Below, piece after piece: positions 1 to 7,524 of a DNA stretch of 64,000 nucleotides; within the stretch, counting starts at the first letter, position 1; each line of letters opens with the position of its first letter. Below the pieces are notes generated by a model that saw nothing but the letters and a program-made list of their open reading frames with translations, was not told the DNA's origin and ran no database searches. Position numbers and translations under genes: made by a program. The DNA is from Nocardiopsis metallicus. GTDB taxonomy: Bacteria; Actinomycetota; Actinomycetes; Streptosporangiales; Streptosporangiaceae. The stretch spans positions 3,844,001-3,908,000 of the forward strand of contig NZ_JACHDO010000001.1 of NCBI RefSeq assembly GCF_014201115.1, given 5' to 3'.

Positions 1-645
1 CTTGTAGGCCACCCCGGTTTCGGTGGACAGCGCCACCAACGAGACCTTCTCCAGACGGGTGCGGGCGATCAGCTCCGCCTCAGCAGCAGTCACGGCCCCG
101 GCCCGCACCGCCGCCTGAAGAACCGACTCACACGAGCGGGTCGACTCAGGGTCGTCCTCGAGGTCGGTGGCTTCGGCCGTCCCCCACCCCCGCTGTGCGG
201 CGGAGGCCAGGGCGCGTTTGCGCTCGCCTAGAGCGGCGCGGCGCACCCGGCACAACAGGTAGTAGCCCAACGCGCCGTGGTCCAGGGTGGCGGTTCGGAT
301 CTGGCGGATCGTGAACGCCACCAGCTCGGCCTCAATGCACTGCACACTGTCGGGGTCCAGGCCCCGGCTGGCGCGGCCCACGCATCCGCGCAGCAGAGGC
401 ATCGCCAGCCCGAGCGCGCCGACCATCCACTCCTGCGAGCGGCGGGCCGCCCGCATGGTGTGCCGCCACAGCGCGTCCCGCACCTGGTTCGGGGTTGCGC
501 GGTCCAGGAGGACCTCGCGCAGCTCAAGGAGCGAGTAGGTGCGCTCCTCCAACGAAGGGTGCGCGTGGGCGCCGTGCAGGGTCAGGTGTGTGGGTGCGAT
601 CTGAACGAAGTTGGATTCGATCTGGCCAAGCAGCGAAAGGTTCAT
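1..645 (-). CDS. Sigma-factor-like HTH protein (partial, runs off left edge)
   Basis: The reverse strand is open from an ATG at 643-645 to the window edge, 215 codons without a stop. A purine-rich ribosome site (AGGGGGA) lies just upstream. The protein begins MNLSLLGQIESNF and has a helical middle. It ends in a region that resembles sigma-factor region 4: an acidic linker (LEDDPESTRS), then 'AAEAELIARTRLEKVSLVAL', then 'ALSTETGVAYK', which reads like the first part of a helix-turn-helix. Proteins of this shape occur on actinomycete plasmids and integrative elements, usually annotated as sigma-70-like or HTH proteins. The DNA-recognition helix lies outside the window. Its upstream DNA holds a phased GACTCA array that could be its own operator (inference). 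The family assignment rests on recall of similar proteins and is moderate. Confidence 0.6.
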   Translation of the reverse strand, partial: MNLSLLGQIESNFVQIAPTHLTLHGAHAHPSLEERTYSLLELREVLLDRATPNQVRDALWRHTMRAARRSQEWMVGALGLAMPLLRGCVGRASRGLDPDSVQCIEAELVAFTIRQIRTATLDHGALGYYLLCRVRRAALGERKRALASAAQRGWGTAEATDLEDDPESTRSCESVLQAAVRAGAVTAAEAELIARTRLEKVSLVALSTETGVAYK

Positions 646-701
646 GTGTTCCCCCTGGAAGTGCCACCGGGATCCGACACGGACCACTTAAAGGCATCGC
701 A

Positions 702-778
702 GACTCAGGGGTTGCTCAGAATGGACTCACAGCACGCTCAATCTCGACTCAGAGCAGACTCAGAAGTGACTCAAAGAC
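702..778. repeat. Seven 11-bp phased GACTCA-type iterons
   Basis: Seven consecutive 11-bp units start at 702, 713, 724, 735, 746, 757 and 768. Five carry a full GACTCA; units 713 and 735 keep only CTCA (tgCTCA and cgCTCA). The exact 11-bp register would put each copy on nearly the same face of the helix. The array starts about 57 bp upstream of the start codon of the divergent sigma-like gene at 1-645. This is the arrangement expected of an iteron or a cooperative operator. Confidence 0.8.
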
Positions 779-828
779 AGCAAGGGAAGGTAAAGGATTT
801 CTGCCTGGAGCGCTGACGTCGAGGCGTG

Positions 829-924
829 TGAGTCACGCACTCAGGACTAGACTCACAGCCTCTACCTGCGCATATGCTGGACTCACGGGATGACTCAGCC
901 ACTTGCGCAGTGGACTCATGAGTC
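829..924. repeat. Second GACTCA/TGAGTC cluster with a 12-bp palindrome
   Basis: TGAGTC occurs at 829 and 919, and GACTCA at 850, 880, 892 and 913, with a CACTCA variant at 838. The copies at 913 and 919 abut to form the perfect palindrome GACTCATGAGTC (913-924). Spacing is less regular than in the 702-778 array. The palindrome suggests binding of a dimer, which is an inference. Confidence 0.65.
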
Positions 925-1425
925 ACCGTGAGTGTTCAATCTAGGGATCTCTGAAAAATTCTTCCTGGACTCTTCCGACACGCACACGAGCGCGCCAAGA
1001 AAGACACCCAAGGAAGATTCTCTGGCACCCCATAATCACTGACGAGACGACCTATGGAACCGACACCTCTCATCTCAGCTGTGAACACACCGGAACTCTC
1101 CCTGATCCGGGGTGGGTCGTTATCTTCTTCACAGTGAGTTATCCCGGTGGGATGTCGAACTTGCCGTCACGGCAGCTCAGGAGGAACACCTTCCGCTCTG
1201 CGAACGTCGAGCCTCGTGTGCCCCTCCCTGGCGACGGGCTCTTGTCTCTTGGCGTGGACGCCGTATCGCCTGTCCACAGAGCGAGGCCCCCTCCTGACCT
1301 CCCGGGCCATATGCCTGTCCGAAGCGTTGGAGCTCGTGCGGGTAGACACCGTTGTTGACTCCCCGCTGAGGGACCCCGGAGGCTAGGTTGTCCCCTGTAC
1401 TCCACACGACTCGAAGGGCCCCTCC
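925..1425. other. About 500 bp without a convincing gene
   Basis: Several short overlapping frames exist, but none has a recognisable product, a good ribosome site or a length that stands out from shadow ORFs. The last stretch presumably carries the promoter and leader of the CutA gene at 1426. Nothing further can be supported. Confidence 0.5.
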
Positions 1426-1755
1426 ATGACCGACTACCTTCAGGTGTCCACGGCGACCGAAACCCGCGAGCAGGCGCTGGAACTGGCCAAGTCCGTGGTA
1501 GCTGCCAAGCTCGCGGCCGGGGCGCAGATCGTCGGCCCGGTCACGTCGGTGTTCTGGCACCTGGGCGAGTTCGGAACAGGTGAGGAGTGGCAGCTTCTGC
1601 TGAAAGCGCGCGCGGACCAGTACCCGCAGATCCAGGCGCACCTGATCGGACACCATCCGTGGACGAACCCGGAGGTCGTCGCGACCGCGATCGTGGAAGG
1701 CTCCCCGGATTACCTGCGCTGGGTCGGCTCCACCACAGCCCCTGAGACCATCTAA
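1426..1755 (+). CDS. cutA: CutA1-like divalent cation tolerance protein
   Basis: The product is 109 aa, the usual size of CutA1, a small trimeric ferredoxin-like protein linked to divalent metal tolerance. Family signatures are present in order. There is an N-terminal 'VSTATETREQALELAK' strand-helix. The 'AAGAQIVGPVTSVFWHLG' segment corresponds to the conserved core strand with an aromatic. Near the end are 'HHPWTNPEVVATAI' (the HPYxxPEI-type motif) and a final 'YLRWV'. A GAAGGG site sits a suitable distance before the ATG. The gene stands alone, and its stop overlaps tail-to-tail with the TPR remnant on the other strand. Family assignment is firm. A specific metal role cannot be read from sequence, and some actinobacterial members have no demonstrated metal phenotype. 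Confidence 0.85.
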   Translation: MTDYLQVSTATETREQALELAKSVVAAKLAAGAQIVGPVTSVFWHLGEFGTGEEWQLLLKARADQYPQIQAHLIGHHPWTNPEVVATAIVEGSPDYLRWVGSTTAPETI

Positions 1756-2102
1756 CGGGTGCGGGCTAGCTCCAGCGCGTCGGCGACCTCGGGCAAAGCG
1801 CGGTGGTGGGCAAGTTTGCCGAGCACCAGAGCAAGTCGCTGGCGTGGACGCACCGACGCCACATCCACGGAAAGGACCAACACCCGGGCGGCACTCGCCG
1901 CTGCCTGCTCGATCTCCCCAGCAGCGACGTAGGCCGAGGCCAGCCAGGTCGTATACAAGGCCTTGTCGCAGGCGTGCGCGTCATCGAACCCGGCCAGTGC
2001 TTGCTCCAGGAAGGGAACGGCGCGCAGTGGCCGGCCGAGTTCGGCCCAGCACCGCCCGGCACACCGGCTCGACCGCGCCCTACCAGTCAGTCCCTCGCAT
2101 CG
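1752..2102 (-). pseudogene. C-terminal remnant of a TPR-type regulator
   Basis: The frame opens immediately after a TAG at 2103-2105 and has no proper start. It reads as the last about 117 residues of the tetratricopeptide C-terminus common in actinomycete XRE/TPR regulators: 'FLEQALAGFDDAHACDKAL', then 'WLASAYVAAGEIEQAAASA', and a final 'ALPEVADALELARTR'. The N-terminal DNA-binding part is absent, and a different gene (2087-2644) occupies that position. The only in-frame start is a TTG at 1958, so a functional product is unlikely. I interpret it as a decay remnant. TPR assignment rests on the A/L/G pattern of paired helices. Confidence 0.6.
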
Positions 2103-2644
2103 CTACCCAGGCAGGCATAGATCTCCATGTGCTCCATGATCGCGTCGCGGTCTTCGCCGGACACGTGGCCGTGGTCCCATCGGTCCCAGACGAGGAGGAA
2201 GTGGCAGTAGCGCCGCGTCTCGTCCTCGTCACGGCGCCCCACGAGTTCTTCATGGGCCCTTGCCTGGGCCACATTGTCGAACTCATAGATGTGAACGTGT
2301 CGAGTTTCAATCCACTCGATGCAGTCCACGACCCATGTCCCGACGTTGAGCTGATTCGTCCCGCAGACATCAGACTTATCTGTATAAGTGCGTATCGGGA
2401 AGTCGGCAGCGAGATCGTTCGCGACATCGAGTGCACTGGCCAAGACAGGAATTTCTTCGTCAGAAGTGGCCTGAGCCGGGGCTGTCGCGCCCTGGGCATC
2501 ATTCTCGGAAGCAACTAGGCCGTCGTCGGAACCGGACAGGCCCTGAGAGAGCAAGCCGATAGCTATGAGCGCCGTGACAAGCGCGGGGATCACGAAGATC
2601 GGGTGGAGAAGCCGAGCACGGATCGCATAGCCTCTGTCGCTCAT
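2087..2644 (-). CDS. Membrane-anchored hypothetical protein
   Basis: The product is 185 aa with an unambiguous ATG start. Residues about 13-33 form one hydrophobic segment ('FVIPALVTALIAIGLL') preceded by arginines, which predicts a single N-terminal anchor with the rest outside the membrane. A low-complexity Ala/Gln/Asp linker follows, then an outer domain with three cysteines and an aromatic- and His-rich end ('RRYCHFLLVWDRWDHGHV'). I do not recognise the family. Its 3' end overlaps the TPR remnant by 16 bp. The extracytoplasmic domain could be disulfide-bonded. Confidence 0.6.
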   Translation of the reverse strand: MSDRGYAIRARLLHPIFVIPALVTALIAIGLLSQGLSGSDDGLVASENDAQGATAPAQATSDEEIPVLASALDVANDLAADFPIRTYTDKSDVCGTNQLNVGTWVVDCIEWIETRHVHIYEFDNVAQARAHEELVGRRDEDETRRYCHFLLVWDRWDHGHVSGEDRDAIMEHMEIYACLGSDARD

Positions 2645-2898
2645 GCAGGCACCGTTCCAGATGGGAATGTGGCGGTCACTACGACGGTAGCCGCAGCACA
2701 GGCCCCTTGCTGAACCCGAGGAGGCCGACTCAGTCAGTCACACGGTTGACTTGGCCTGACACTCAAGGCCGTGAAGACAAGGGGCGGGATCCGGTGTCAA
2801 CAGGACCGTGATCCGCTGGTAGGCCATGCTCTGGTTCTCGCTTCCTCCTGAACACCTGTCGGCTTCAGCGTGGCCAAGATCCAGGCTCAAGGCCCATA

Positions 2899-2937
2899 AG
2901 CCCGTCCCCGCCCAACGCACTTCGGCGGAGACGGGCT
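2899..2937 (-). terminator. Hairpin after the XRE-DUF397 pair
   Basis: AGCCCGTC at 2899-2906 pairs with GACGGGCT at 2930-2937, and inner CCGCC pairs with GGCGG. It lies just downstream of the DUF397 stop on the minus strand. There is no long T-run, as is common in high-GC actinomycetes. Confidence 0.6.
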
Positions 2938-2946
2938 GCTTTCGCG

Positions 2947-3123
2947 CTATGCGCCGCGCACTGCCGCCACCAGGGCCGCCCACTCAGGGGCAGGGGCGTC
3001 CAGGTGGCCCAGCTCGCGGTTCTGCGTGTCGCGGACCGCGGCTCCCTGGTCGGTGGCGCGAGCCTCGACGCAGTTGCCGCCTTCACCGTTGCTGTAGCTG
3101 GACTTCTTCCAACCTTCGGTCAT
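2947..3123 (-). CDS. DUF397 protein
   Basis: The product is 58 aa and close to a textbook DUF397. It starts MTEGWKKSSYSNGEGGNCVE, contains 'VRDTQNRELGHLD' and ends 'PEWAALVAAVRGA'. The start codon overlaps the stop of the XRE gene (consecutive ATGATG at 3121-3126; an ATG at 3124-3126 is an alternative). That implies translational coupling. In actinomycetes such proteins are genetic partners of adjacent XRE regulators in WhiJ-like systems and have been proposed to act as toxin-like or anti-regulator partners. Here the partner is the gene at 3123-3932. Confidence 0.9.
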   Translation of the reverse strand: MTEGWKKSSYSNGEGGNCVEARATDQGAAVRDTQNRELGHLDAPAPEWAALVAAVRGA

Positions 3124-3932
3124 CATGTGATACTGCCTCGAATCTCTTCCATCCGTGACCGTGATGCGGCCACCGGCAACGCCGAACTTCGCAGGTCCGC
3201 GAACGTCCGCTCGTAGCTTGCCACGATCTCGGGTTCCCTGAGGGTCATGCCCGTCTTCTGGCTCTCGACGTAGGCAACAGGGCTGCTGTCGGGGGCGGTA
3301 CTCAGCCTAAACGACCCGTTCAGACCAACGTGATCCTCGGTCGCCTCAGGGATGACCTGGACGGTGATACGGGGGCGATGGCTCAGCTTCACCAAGTGGT
3401 CGATCTGGGCTGGCATGACGTGGGGGTTGGAGAACCGGCGCAGGAGAACTGACTCGTCTAGCAGCACAACCATCATGGGCGGGTGCTCTCGGTCGAGGAT
3501 CTGCTGCCGGAAGAGTCGCGCTTGCACTATTTGGTCGATCCTCGCAGGTTGATCGTAGGGGGACGCGAGTTGGCTGATCGCGCGAGCGTACTGTTCCACC
3601 TGCACTAGGCCCGGCACGAGACCGAGGGCGTACTCGCGAATCTCGATGGCCACCTGCTCGTCCTCGGCAACTTCGCGGAAGTACCCGATCATGCCCGTCG
3701 GGGAGAACATCGCGTCCCAGGAGTTCAGCAGCACCCCGTTGGTGTTCAAGGCAGCATCGATTTGTTCTATATGAGACCTCCGTGTCCCTTTCTTTCCTGA
3801 CTCCAGATCGCTGATCGTGCTCTGCGCGATCGCAGCGGCCCGAGCGAGCTCCTTCTGCGTCATGCCTGATAGGCCACGGTATTTCAGGAGCAGCTTACCG
3901 AAACGCTGCCGAGAGGAATCGCTTGATCCCAC
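3123..3932 (-). CDS. XRE-family regulator with DUF5753 C-terminal domain
   Basis: The product is 269 aa. Residues about 10-65 form a helix-turn-helix ('MTQKELARAAAIAQSTISDL' then 'ESGKKGTRRSHIEQI'). The rest is the DUF5753-type domain. It contains the 'ALGLVPGLVQVEQYARAI' block, a long 'QARLFRQQILDREHPPMMVV' helix, an 'IRGSIT' C-terminus and the 'VQVIPEATEDHVGLNGSF' segment. This architecture is typical of WhiJ/Scr1-like regulators. It is coupled to the DUF397 gene downstream and sits divergently from an RsbW-like ATPase gene at 4303, the usual three-part set (regulator, small DUF397, anti-sigma-like kinase). Target sites are not known. Palindromes in the 3933-4302 gap are candidates. Confidence 0.9.
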   Translation of the reverse strand: MGSSDSSRQRFGKLLLKYRGLSGMTQKELARAAAIAQSTISDLESGKKGTRRSHIEQIDAALNTNGVLLNSWDAMFSPTGMIGYFREVAEDEQVAIEIREYALGLVPGLVQVEQYARAISQLASPYDQPARIDQIVQARLFRQQILDREHPPMMVVLLDESVLLRRFSNPHVMPAQIDHLVKLSHRPRITVQVIPEATEDHVGLNGSFRLSTAPDSSPVAYVESQKTGMTLREPEIVASYERTFADLRSSALPVAASRSRMEEIRGSIT

Positions 3933-4302
3933 GCCTCACCACCAATATCGCCGAACTATCAGTTCGTATCGCTTCACATACGAACACAAACGTTCTTTGC
4001 GATGAATATAGACCAGGCTTCAGGAGTAATGGAAGAGTCGATTTCAAGCACCTCAGAGCTCCCTGATCTGGCCAGATAAGGGAGCTGCTGGGTGGGGCGG
4101 CCGCCCCACAACCACGGGCTTGACCGTGGGGCGAGCGGCTGCAGGTATGCCCCGCCCTCAATCGGATGCGAGCAGACGTCAGCCCACCCCGGCTGGGAGC
4201 CAAAGGCGGGCCAACCCCGAAACAGCAAAAGCTCCGGGGACCGAAGTAGAGAGCGGCCACCGGAGCTGTCACCCCACCCCGACGTAACCGAGGTGAAGAC
4301 GC
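3933..4302. promoter_or_regulatory. Divergent intergenic region with two inverted repeats
   Basis: This 370 bp separates the divergent XRE gene and ATPase gene. It holds a perfect 18-bp palindrome at 4092-4109 (GTGGGGCGGCCGCCCCAC). It also holds an inverted repeat AGCTCCGG (4230-4237) / CCGGAGCT (4260-4267) shortly before the ATPase ribosome site (AGGTGAAG, 4291-4298). Either could be an operator for the XRE protein, and the second could form a leader hairpin. No promoter can be assigned with certainty. Confidence 0.5.
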
Positions 4303-4725
4303 ATGCAGTGTATCGCCCCCAAACCCGCACACACCAGGCCCGAACGACAAGCCCGCCACAGCTTCCCAGGCCTACCCCACCAGGTCGGTGAAGCTCGCCG
4401 CTGGGCCCTGAAGACCCTCACCTCCTGGGGTCAGGAGGCCCCCGAGCAGTTCCCCCTGGTGGTCACCGAGCTCGCCACGAACGCGCTCGACCACACCCAC
4501 AGCGGAGGAGCAGGTGGCCAATTCACCCTCCGCCTGGCGCTGCACGCCGGTCACATCCGCATCACCGTCCGCGACGCCGGCCCCCGTCAGGGACGCACCC
4601 CCACCCGGCGCACCCCGAACCTGTCCGCGCAGCACGGCCGCGGCCTCACCCTGGTGGACGCCCTGACCCGCGCGTGGGGGCCGTTGAAGATCGGTACCGG
4701 TGTCTGGGCGGAGGTGCCCCGGTGA
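4303..4725 (+). CDS. RsbW-like ATP-binding protein (anti-sigma/serine kinase type)
   Basis: The product is 140 aa with a single HATPase_c domain. N-box residues are visible in 'VVTELATNALDHTHSGG' (E..TNAxxH), the G1-like motif in 'ITVRDAGPRQG' (DxG) and G2 in 'QHGRGLTLVDALTRAWG' (GRGL..V). This is the size and layout of stand-alone actinomycete anti-sigma-type kinases. These commonly sit next to XRE/DUF5753 and DUF397 genes, as here. The ATG has a strong AGGTGAAG site. The stop overlaps the GTG of the next gene (GTGA), so it heads a coupled three-gene run (4303-5365). Confidence 0.85.
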   Translation: MQCIAPKPAHTRPERQARHSFPGLPHQVGEARRWALKTLTSWGQEAPEQFPLVVTELATNALDHTHSGGAGGQFTLRLALHAGHIRITVRDAGPRQGRTPTRRTPNLSAQHGRGLTLVDALTRAWGPLKIGTGVWAEVPR

Positions 4726-5141
4726 GCGGCCTGCTGTTCTCGATGGTGCCGCTGGCCCAGGCCATGCCCCGGCCCACACCCCGTGCCCATGCCGTGATGG
4801 CCGCGATGGAAAGCACCCTGCTCGATATCGGCTACACGCCCCATGTCCGGGTTGGAGAGTGGTCGATCGATGCCCGCCTCTACCAGGACCGCCACTGGGA
4901 ACAGGGCCAGCCCATCGGCCATCACCCCCAACGCGCGGTGGCGTTGCGCCTGCACCAGCACCGCCCCGATCAGTTGTGGTGGCTGGTCGAGTACCCCGCC
5001 CGCACCCCCACCGAGTGGCAGTTGCCGTCCTCAGCGCAGAGTCTGCGCCGCCTGGCCTTCCTCGGAGACGCTTCCCGGCCGGTGCACGCCCAGGACCTCG
5101 GGATCGTGGATCACCTCACCGGCCGACCAAAGCGCCGATGA
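4722..5141 (+). CDS. Hypothetical protein, coupled to the RsbW-like gene
   Basis: The product is 139 aa, read from the GTG at 4722 that overlaps the upstream stop. The longer frame has upstream in-frame codons, but they lie inside the ATPase gene. Visible features are a central 'EWSIDARLYQDRHWEQ' segment, several Trp residues ('QLWWLVEYP') and a basic tail. No transmembrane segment or known motif is recognised. Its stop overlaps the next ATG (ATGA), so all three genes are probably translated together. Confidence 0.65.
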   Translation: MSGLLFSMVPLAQAMPRPTPRAHAVMAAMESTLLDIGYTPHVRVGEWSIDARLYQDRHWEQGQPIGHHPQRAVALRLHQHRPDQLWWLVEYPARTPTEWQLPSSAQSLRRLAFLGDASRPVHAQDLGIVDHLTGRPKRR

Positions 5142-5365
5142 GCCGCCGCATCGACCACCGTTGGCGAATCGCCACGCGGCGGCAACGCTTCGTGGATCTG
5201 CGATGGAAGGCCGCAAGCACCGGGTGCGGGTTCGTCCTGACCCGCCAACCCCGCCTGCTCGGGGCGATCTACATGCTGCTCCCGCTGCGCGGACCAGCCG
5301 AACTCTTCTACTGCCTGGACGAGGTCGAGCACTACCTGAACCAGCGCACCCGCCCGGCCTCCTGA
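5138..5365 (+). CDS. Small hypothetical protein
   Basis: The product is 75 aa, starting at the ATG that overlaps the preceding stop (ATGA at 5138-5141). It is basic at the N-terminus ('MSRRIDHRWRIATRRQRF'), has a central hydrophobic 'LLGAIYMLLPL' and ends with 'CLDEVEHYLNQR'. It is the last gene before a strong terminator hairpin. Function is not recognised. Translational coupling argues that it is real. Confidence 0.6.
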   Translation: MSRRIDHRWRIATRRQRFVDLRWKAASTGCGFVLTRQPRLLGAIYMLLPLRGPAELFYCLDEVEHYLNQRTRPAS

Positions 5366-5417
5366 ACCGGTGGGCCGACGACGCACCCCTTGAGGGGGTT
5401 TCCGACGGTCCACCACG

Positions 5418-5450
5418 CCCGGGGCCTGCCCGGCTCAAGCAGGCCCCGGG
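5418..5450 (+). terminator. Strong 12-bp stem terminator
   Basis: CCCGGGGCCTGC (5418-5429) and GCAGGCCCCGGG (5439-5450) are perfectly complementary with a 9-nt loop. It lies 53 bp after the last gene of the 4303-5365 run and just upstream of the split gene starting at 5474. Confidence 0.75.
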
Positions 5451-5564
5451 CCCCAACACCTAGAAAGCCCCGCATGCTCTCCACCACACACACCCTGATC
5501 TTGCTTCGGTTCGGTGGACAGGTGTCCGCTTTCGGATACTTTGTCATTGAACGAGGAGATTGAA

Positions 5565-5852
5565 GTGCCCAAGACCCGCCCTGCGTACCCGCCGGAGTAC
5601 CGCGATCAGATCATCGCGCTGGCCCGCTCCGGCCGTAGCCCCGAGGACCTGGCAGCTGAGTTCGAACCCTCGGCCCAGACGATCCGCACCTGGATCAATC
5701 AGGCCAAGATCGACTCCGGCCAGGCAGAGGGCACCACCAGCGATGACAAGGCCGAACTGGCCCGCCTTCGCCGAGAGAACGCCCAGCTGCGCGAAGAGCG
5801 CGAGATCCTGCGCAAGGCCACGGCTTTCTTCGTCCGGGAGACCAGTCGGTGA
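5565..5852 (+). CDS. IS3-family transposase OrfA
   Basis: The product is 95 aa from a GTG at 5565 with a GAGGAG ribosome site. The N-terminal half is a helix-turn-helix that binds the IS ends ('YPPEYRDQIIALARSGRSPE' through 'IRTWINQAKID'). The C-terminal half is a leucine-zipper-like coiled coil ('AELARLRRENAQLREEREIL'). The stop overlaps the GTG start of orfB (GTGA), so OrfB may arise by coupling or by frameshifting to an OrfAB fusion as in other IS3 elements. Confidence 0.9.
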   Translation: MPKTRPAYPPEYRDQIIALARSGRSPEDLAAEFEPSAQTIRTWINQAKIDSGQAEGTTSDDKAELARLRRENAQLREEREILRKATAFFVRETSR

Positions 5853-6763
5853 TGTTCCGGCTGATCGACGAAGAAAAGACACGCCACTCCGTCTCCCTGA
5901 TGTCCCGGCTGCTCGGCGTATCGCGGCAGGGCTACTACAAACACCACCACCGAATCCAGGACGGCCCCACGGCCAAGGAACGCTCCGACGCTGACCTGTC
6001 CGAGCGCATCCAGGGCCACCACGAGCGCTCCCGCGGCACCTACGGCTCCCCCAGGCTCCAGGCCGACCTGGCCGAGCTCGACGGCATCCGCGCTGGACGC
6101 AACCGCATCACCCGGCTGATGCGCCGCCAGGGCCTGGTCGGGGTCCACCGCCGCACCGGCCGCAAAAGCCTGACCTCCCAGGACCGGATGGCCACAGCCC
6201 CACCGGATCTGGTCGGTCGTGACTTCACCGCCCATGCCCCCAACACCAAGTGGAGCGCGGACATCACCTACGTGCCCACCGACCAGGGGTGGGTGTACCT
6301 GGCGGTGGTGATGGACCTGTTCTCGCGCCGCATCGTGGGCTGGGCGATGGCCCCTCACATGCGCGCCGATCTGGTCTGCGACGCGCTGGCCATGGCGGTG
6401 ACCGCCCGCCGTCCCGGTCCGGGGCTGATCCATCACTCGGACAAGGGATCGCAATACACCAGTCTGGCCTTTGGTCGCCGCTGCGAAGAGGCAGGGATCG
6501 CTCCCTCGACGGGGCGGACGGGGTCGTGTTACGACAACGCCGTCACCGAGAGCTTCTTCGCGTCGTTGGAGACCGAGTTGATCGACCGCACCCGTTTCGC
6601 CACCAGGGCGGATGCGGAGCGGGAGGTGTTCTCCTATATCGAGGGGTTCTACAACCCCTGGCGGCGGCATTCGGCCAATGGTCAGCTCAGCCCGGCTGAG
6701 TATGAACGTCGCCACACCGAAGTTGCTCAAGACAGGCTTGCGGCGCTGTCTCAGGCCGCGTAA
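5849..6763 (+). CDS. IS3-family transposase OrfB (DDE integrase core)
   Basis: The product is 304 aa with an N-terminal HTH_21-type region and an rve catalytic core. The DDE triad is visible in 'WSADITYVPTDQGWVYLAV' (first Asp), 'LIHHSDKGSQYTS' (second Asp) and 'YDNAVTESFFASLETEL' (Glu). The usual 'FYNPWRRHSANGQLSPAEYE' C-terminus is present, so the protein appears full length. It catalyses cutting and joining of the IS ends together with OrfA. No frameshift or stop is present. Confidence 0.93.
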   Translation: MMFRLIDEEKTRHSVSLMSRLLGVSRQGYYKHHHRIQDGPTAKERSDADLSERIQGHHERSRGTYGSPRLQADLAELDGIRAGRNRITRLMRRQGLVGVHRRTGRKSLTSQDRMATAPPDLVGRDFTAHAPNTKWSADITYVPTDQGWVYLAVVMDLFSRRIVGWAMAPHMRADLVCDALAMAVTARRPGPGLIHHSDKGSQYTSLAFGRRCEEAGIAPSTGRTGSCYDNAVTESFFASLETELIDRTRFATRADAEREVFSYIEGFYNPWRRHSANGQLSPAEYERRHTEVAQDRLAALSQAA

Positions 6764-7524
6764 AACCCCAGCTCACAGGTGTCTACCGAACTGAAGCAAC
6801 ATCACCCCTCACCCCCGCGAACTCGGACCTTTCCCGGTGTTCGCGGTGTTCGCGGGCATGGTCATGGCCCTATTCGCCCTGACCCTGGCCACCCCCACCG
6901 TGCTCGCCCACTCCACCACCTGGCCAACCGCCCTGCTCTGGGCCGGGCCATGGGCCACCATCGTCCTGATGTTGGCGTTGCTGTCCTGGTGGGTGGCCCG
7001 CCGCACCGGTGTGGGGGTCCGTGACGGGTACGGCATCGTCCCCCGCTGGGTGCGCTCGCCCCGCCACCTGGTCCGTACCGAGCACGCCCTGGACGCGGCC
7101 ATCCTCGGCGGCTTGGCCCTGGCCGTCTACCTGATCCTCTACGCCTTCATCTGGCTGGCAGGCCCCGGCCCTGCGGCCGGTGGGTGGTTGCCGGTGGTGC
7201 TGTTCACCCAGACCGCCACCGCCATCATCAGCGAACTCGTCCTGCTGGGGACCCTCGCCGCACTGCTGACCACCACCCAGATGAGCACACAAACCTTCGT
7301 GCTGATCTCCATGGGCGGCCGGATCGTGATCGCTGAACCCCACTTGACCGCGATCGTGGCCACCGGAGTGAGCGGTCTACTCATCGCAGCCCTGTACGTG
7401 GGGTTTCGCCGGTTGACCCCCATCCTCGTCGGCCATGTCACCGCCACCACCGTGGTCGCCCTGACCGGCACCTGGGTTTCCTCCCTGACCTGACCCCTCC
7501 GACTTGGAAAGGCCTCCTGGGTTC

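Larger units (their letters stand above)
5496..6804 (+). mobile_element. Complete IS3-family insertion sequence, 1309 bp
   Basis: It begins TG and ends CA, as IS3 elements do. Imperfect 25-bp terminal inverted repeats (5496-5520 against 6804-6780) match at 22 positions. The element is flanked by CCC on both sides (5493-5495 and 6805-6807), a 3-bp target duplication. It carries orfA (5565-5852) and orfB (5849-6763), both intact, so it may be active. It disrupts the 5' end of the membrane-protein gene at 5474. Confidence 0.88.
5474..7493 (+). pseudogene. CPBP-like membrane protein gene split by an IS3-family element
   Basis: Twenty-two bases of coding sequence (ATG at 5474, MLSTTHT) precede the IS. 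Removing 5496-6804 and one CCC target copy joins this start in frame to the open frame that continues to 7493, giving about 234 aa. The body has five to six hydrophobic segments. Its layout resembles CPBP intramembrane proteases: 'IISELVLLGTLAALL', then 'IVIAEPHL', then 'ILVGHVTATTVV'. It lacks the Glu-Glu-x3-Arg motif, so it looks catalytically degenerate. The 3' part could still be translated from GTGs at 6837 or 6846, just outside the IS. Which form is functional cannot be told from sequence. Confidence 0.7.
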
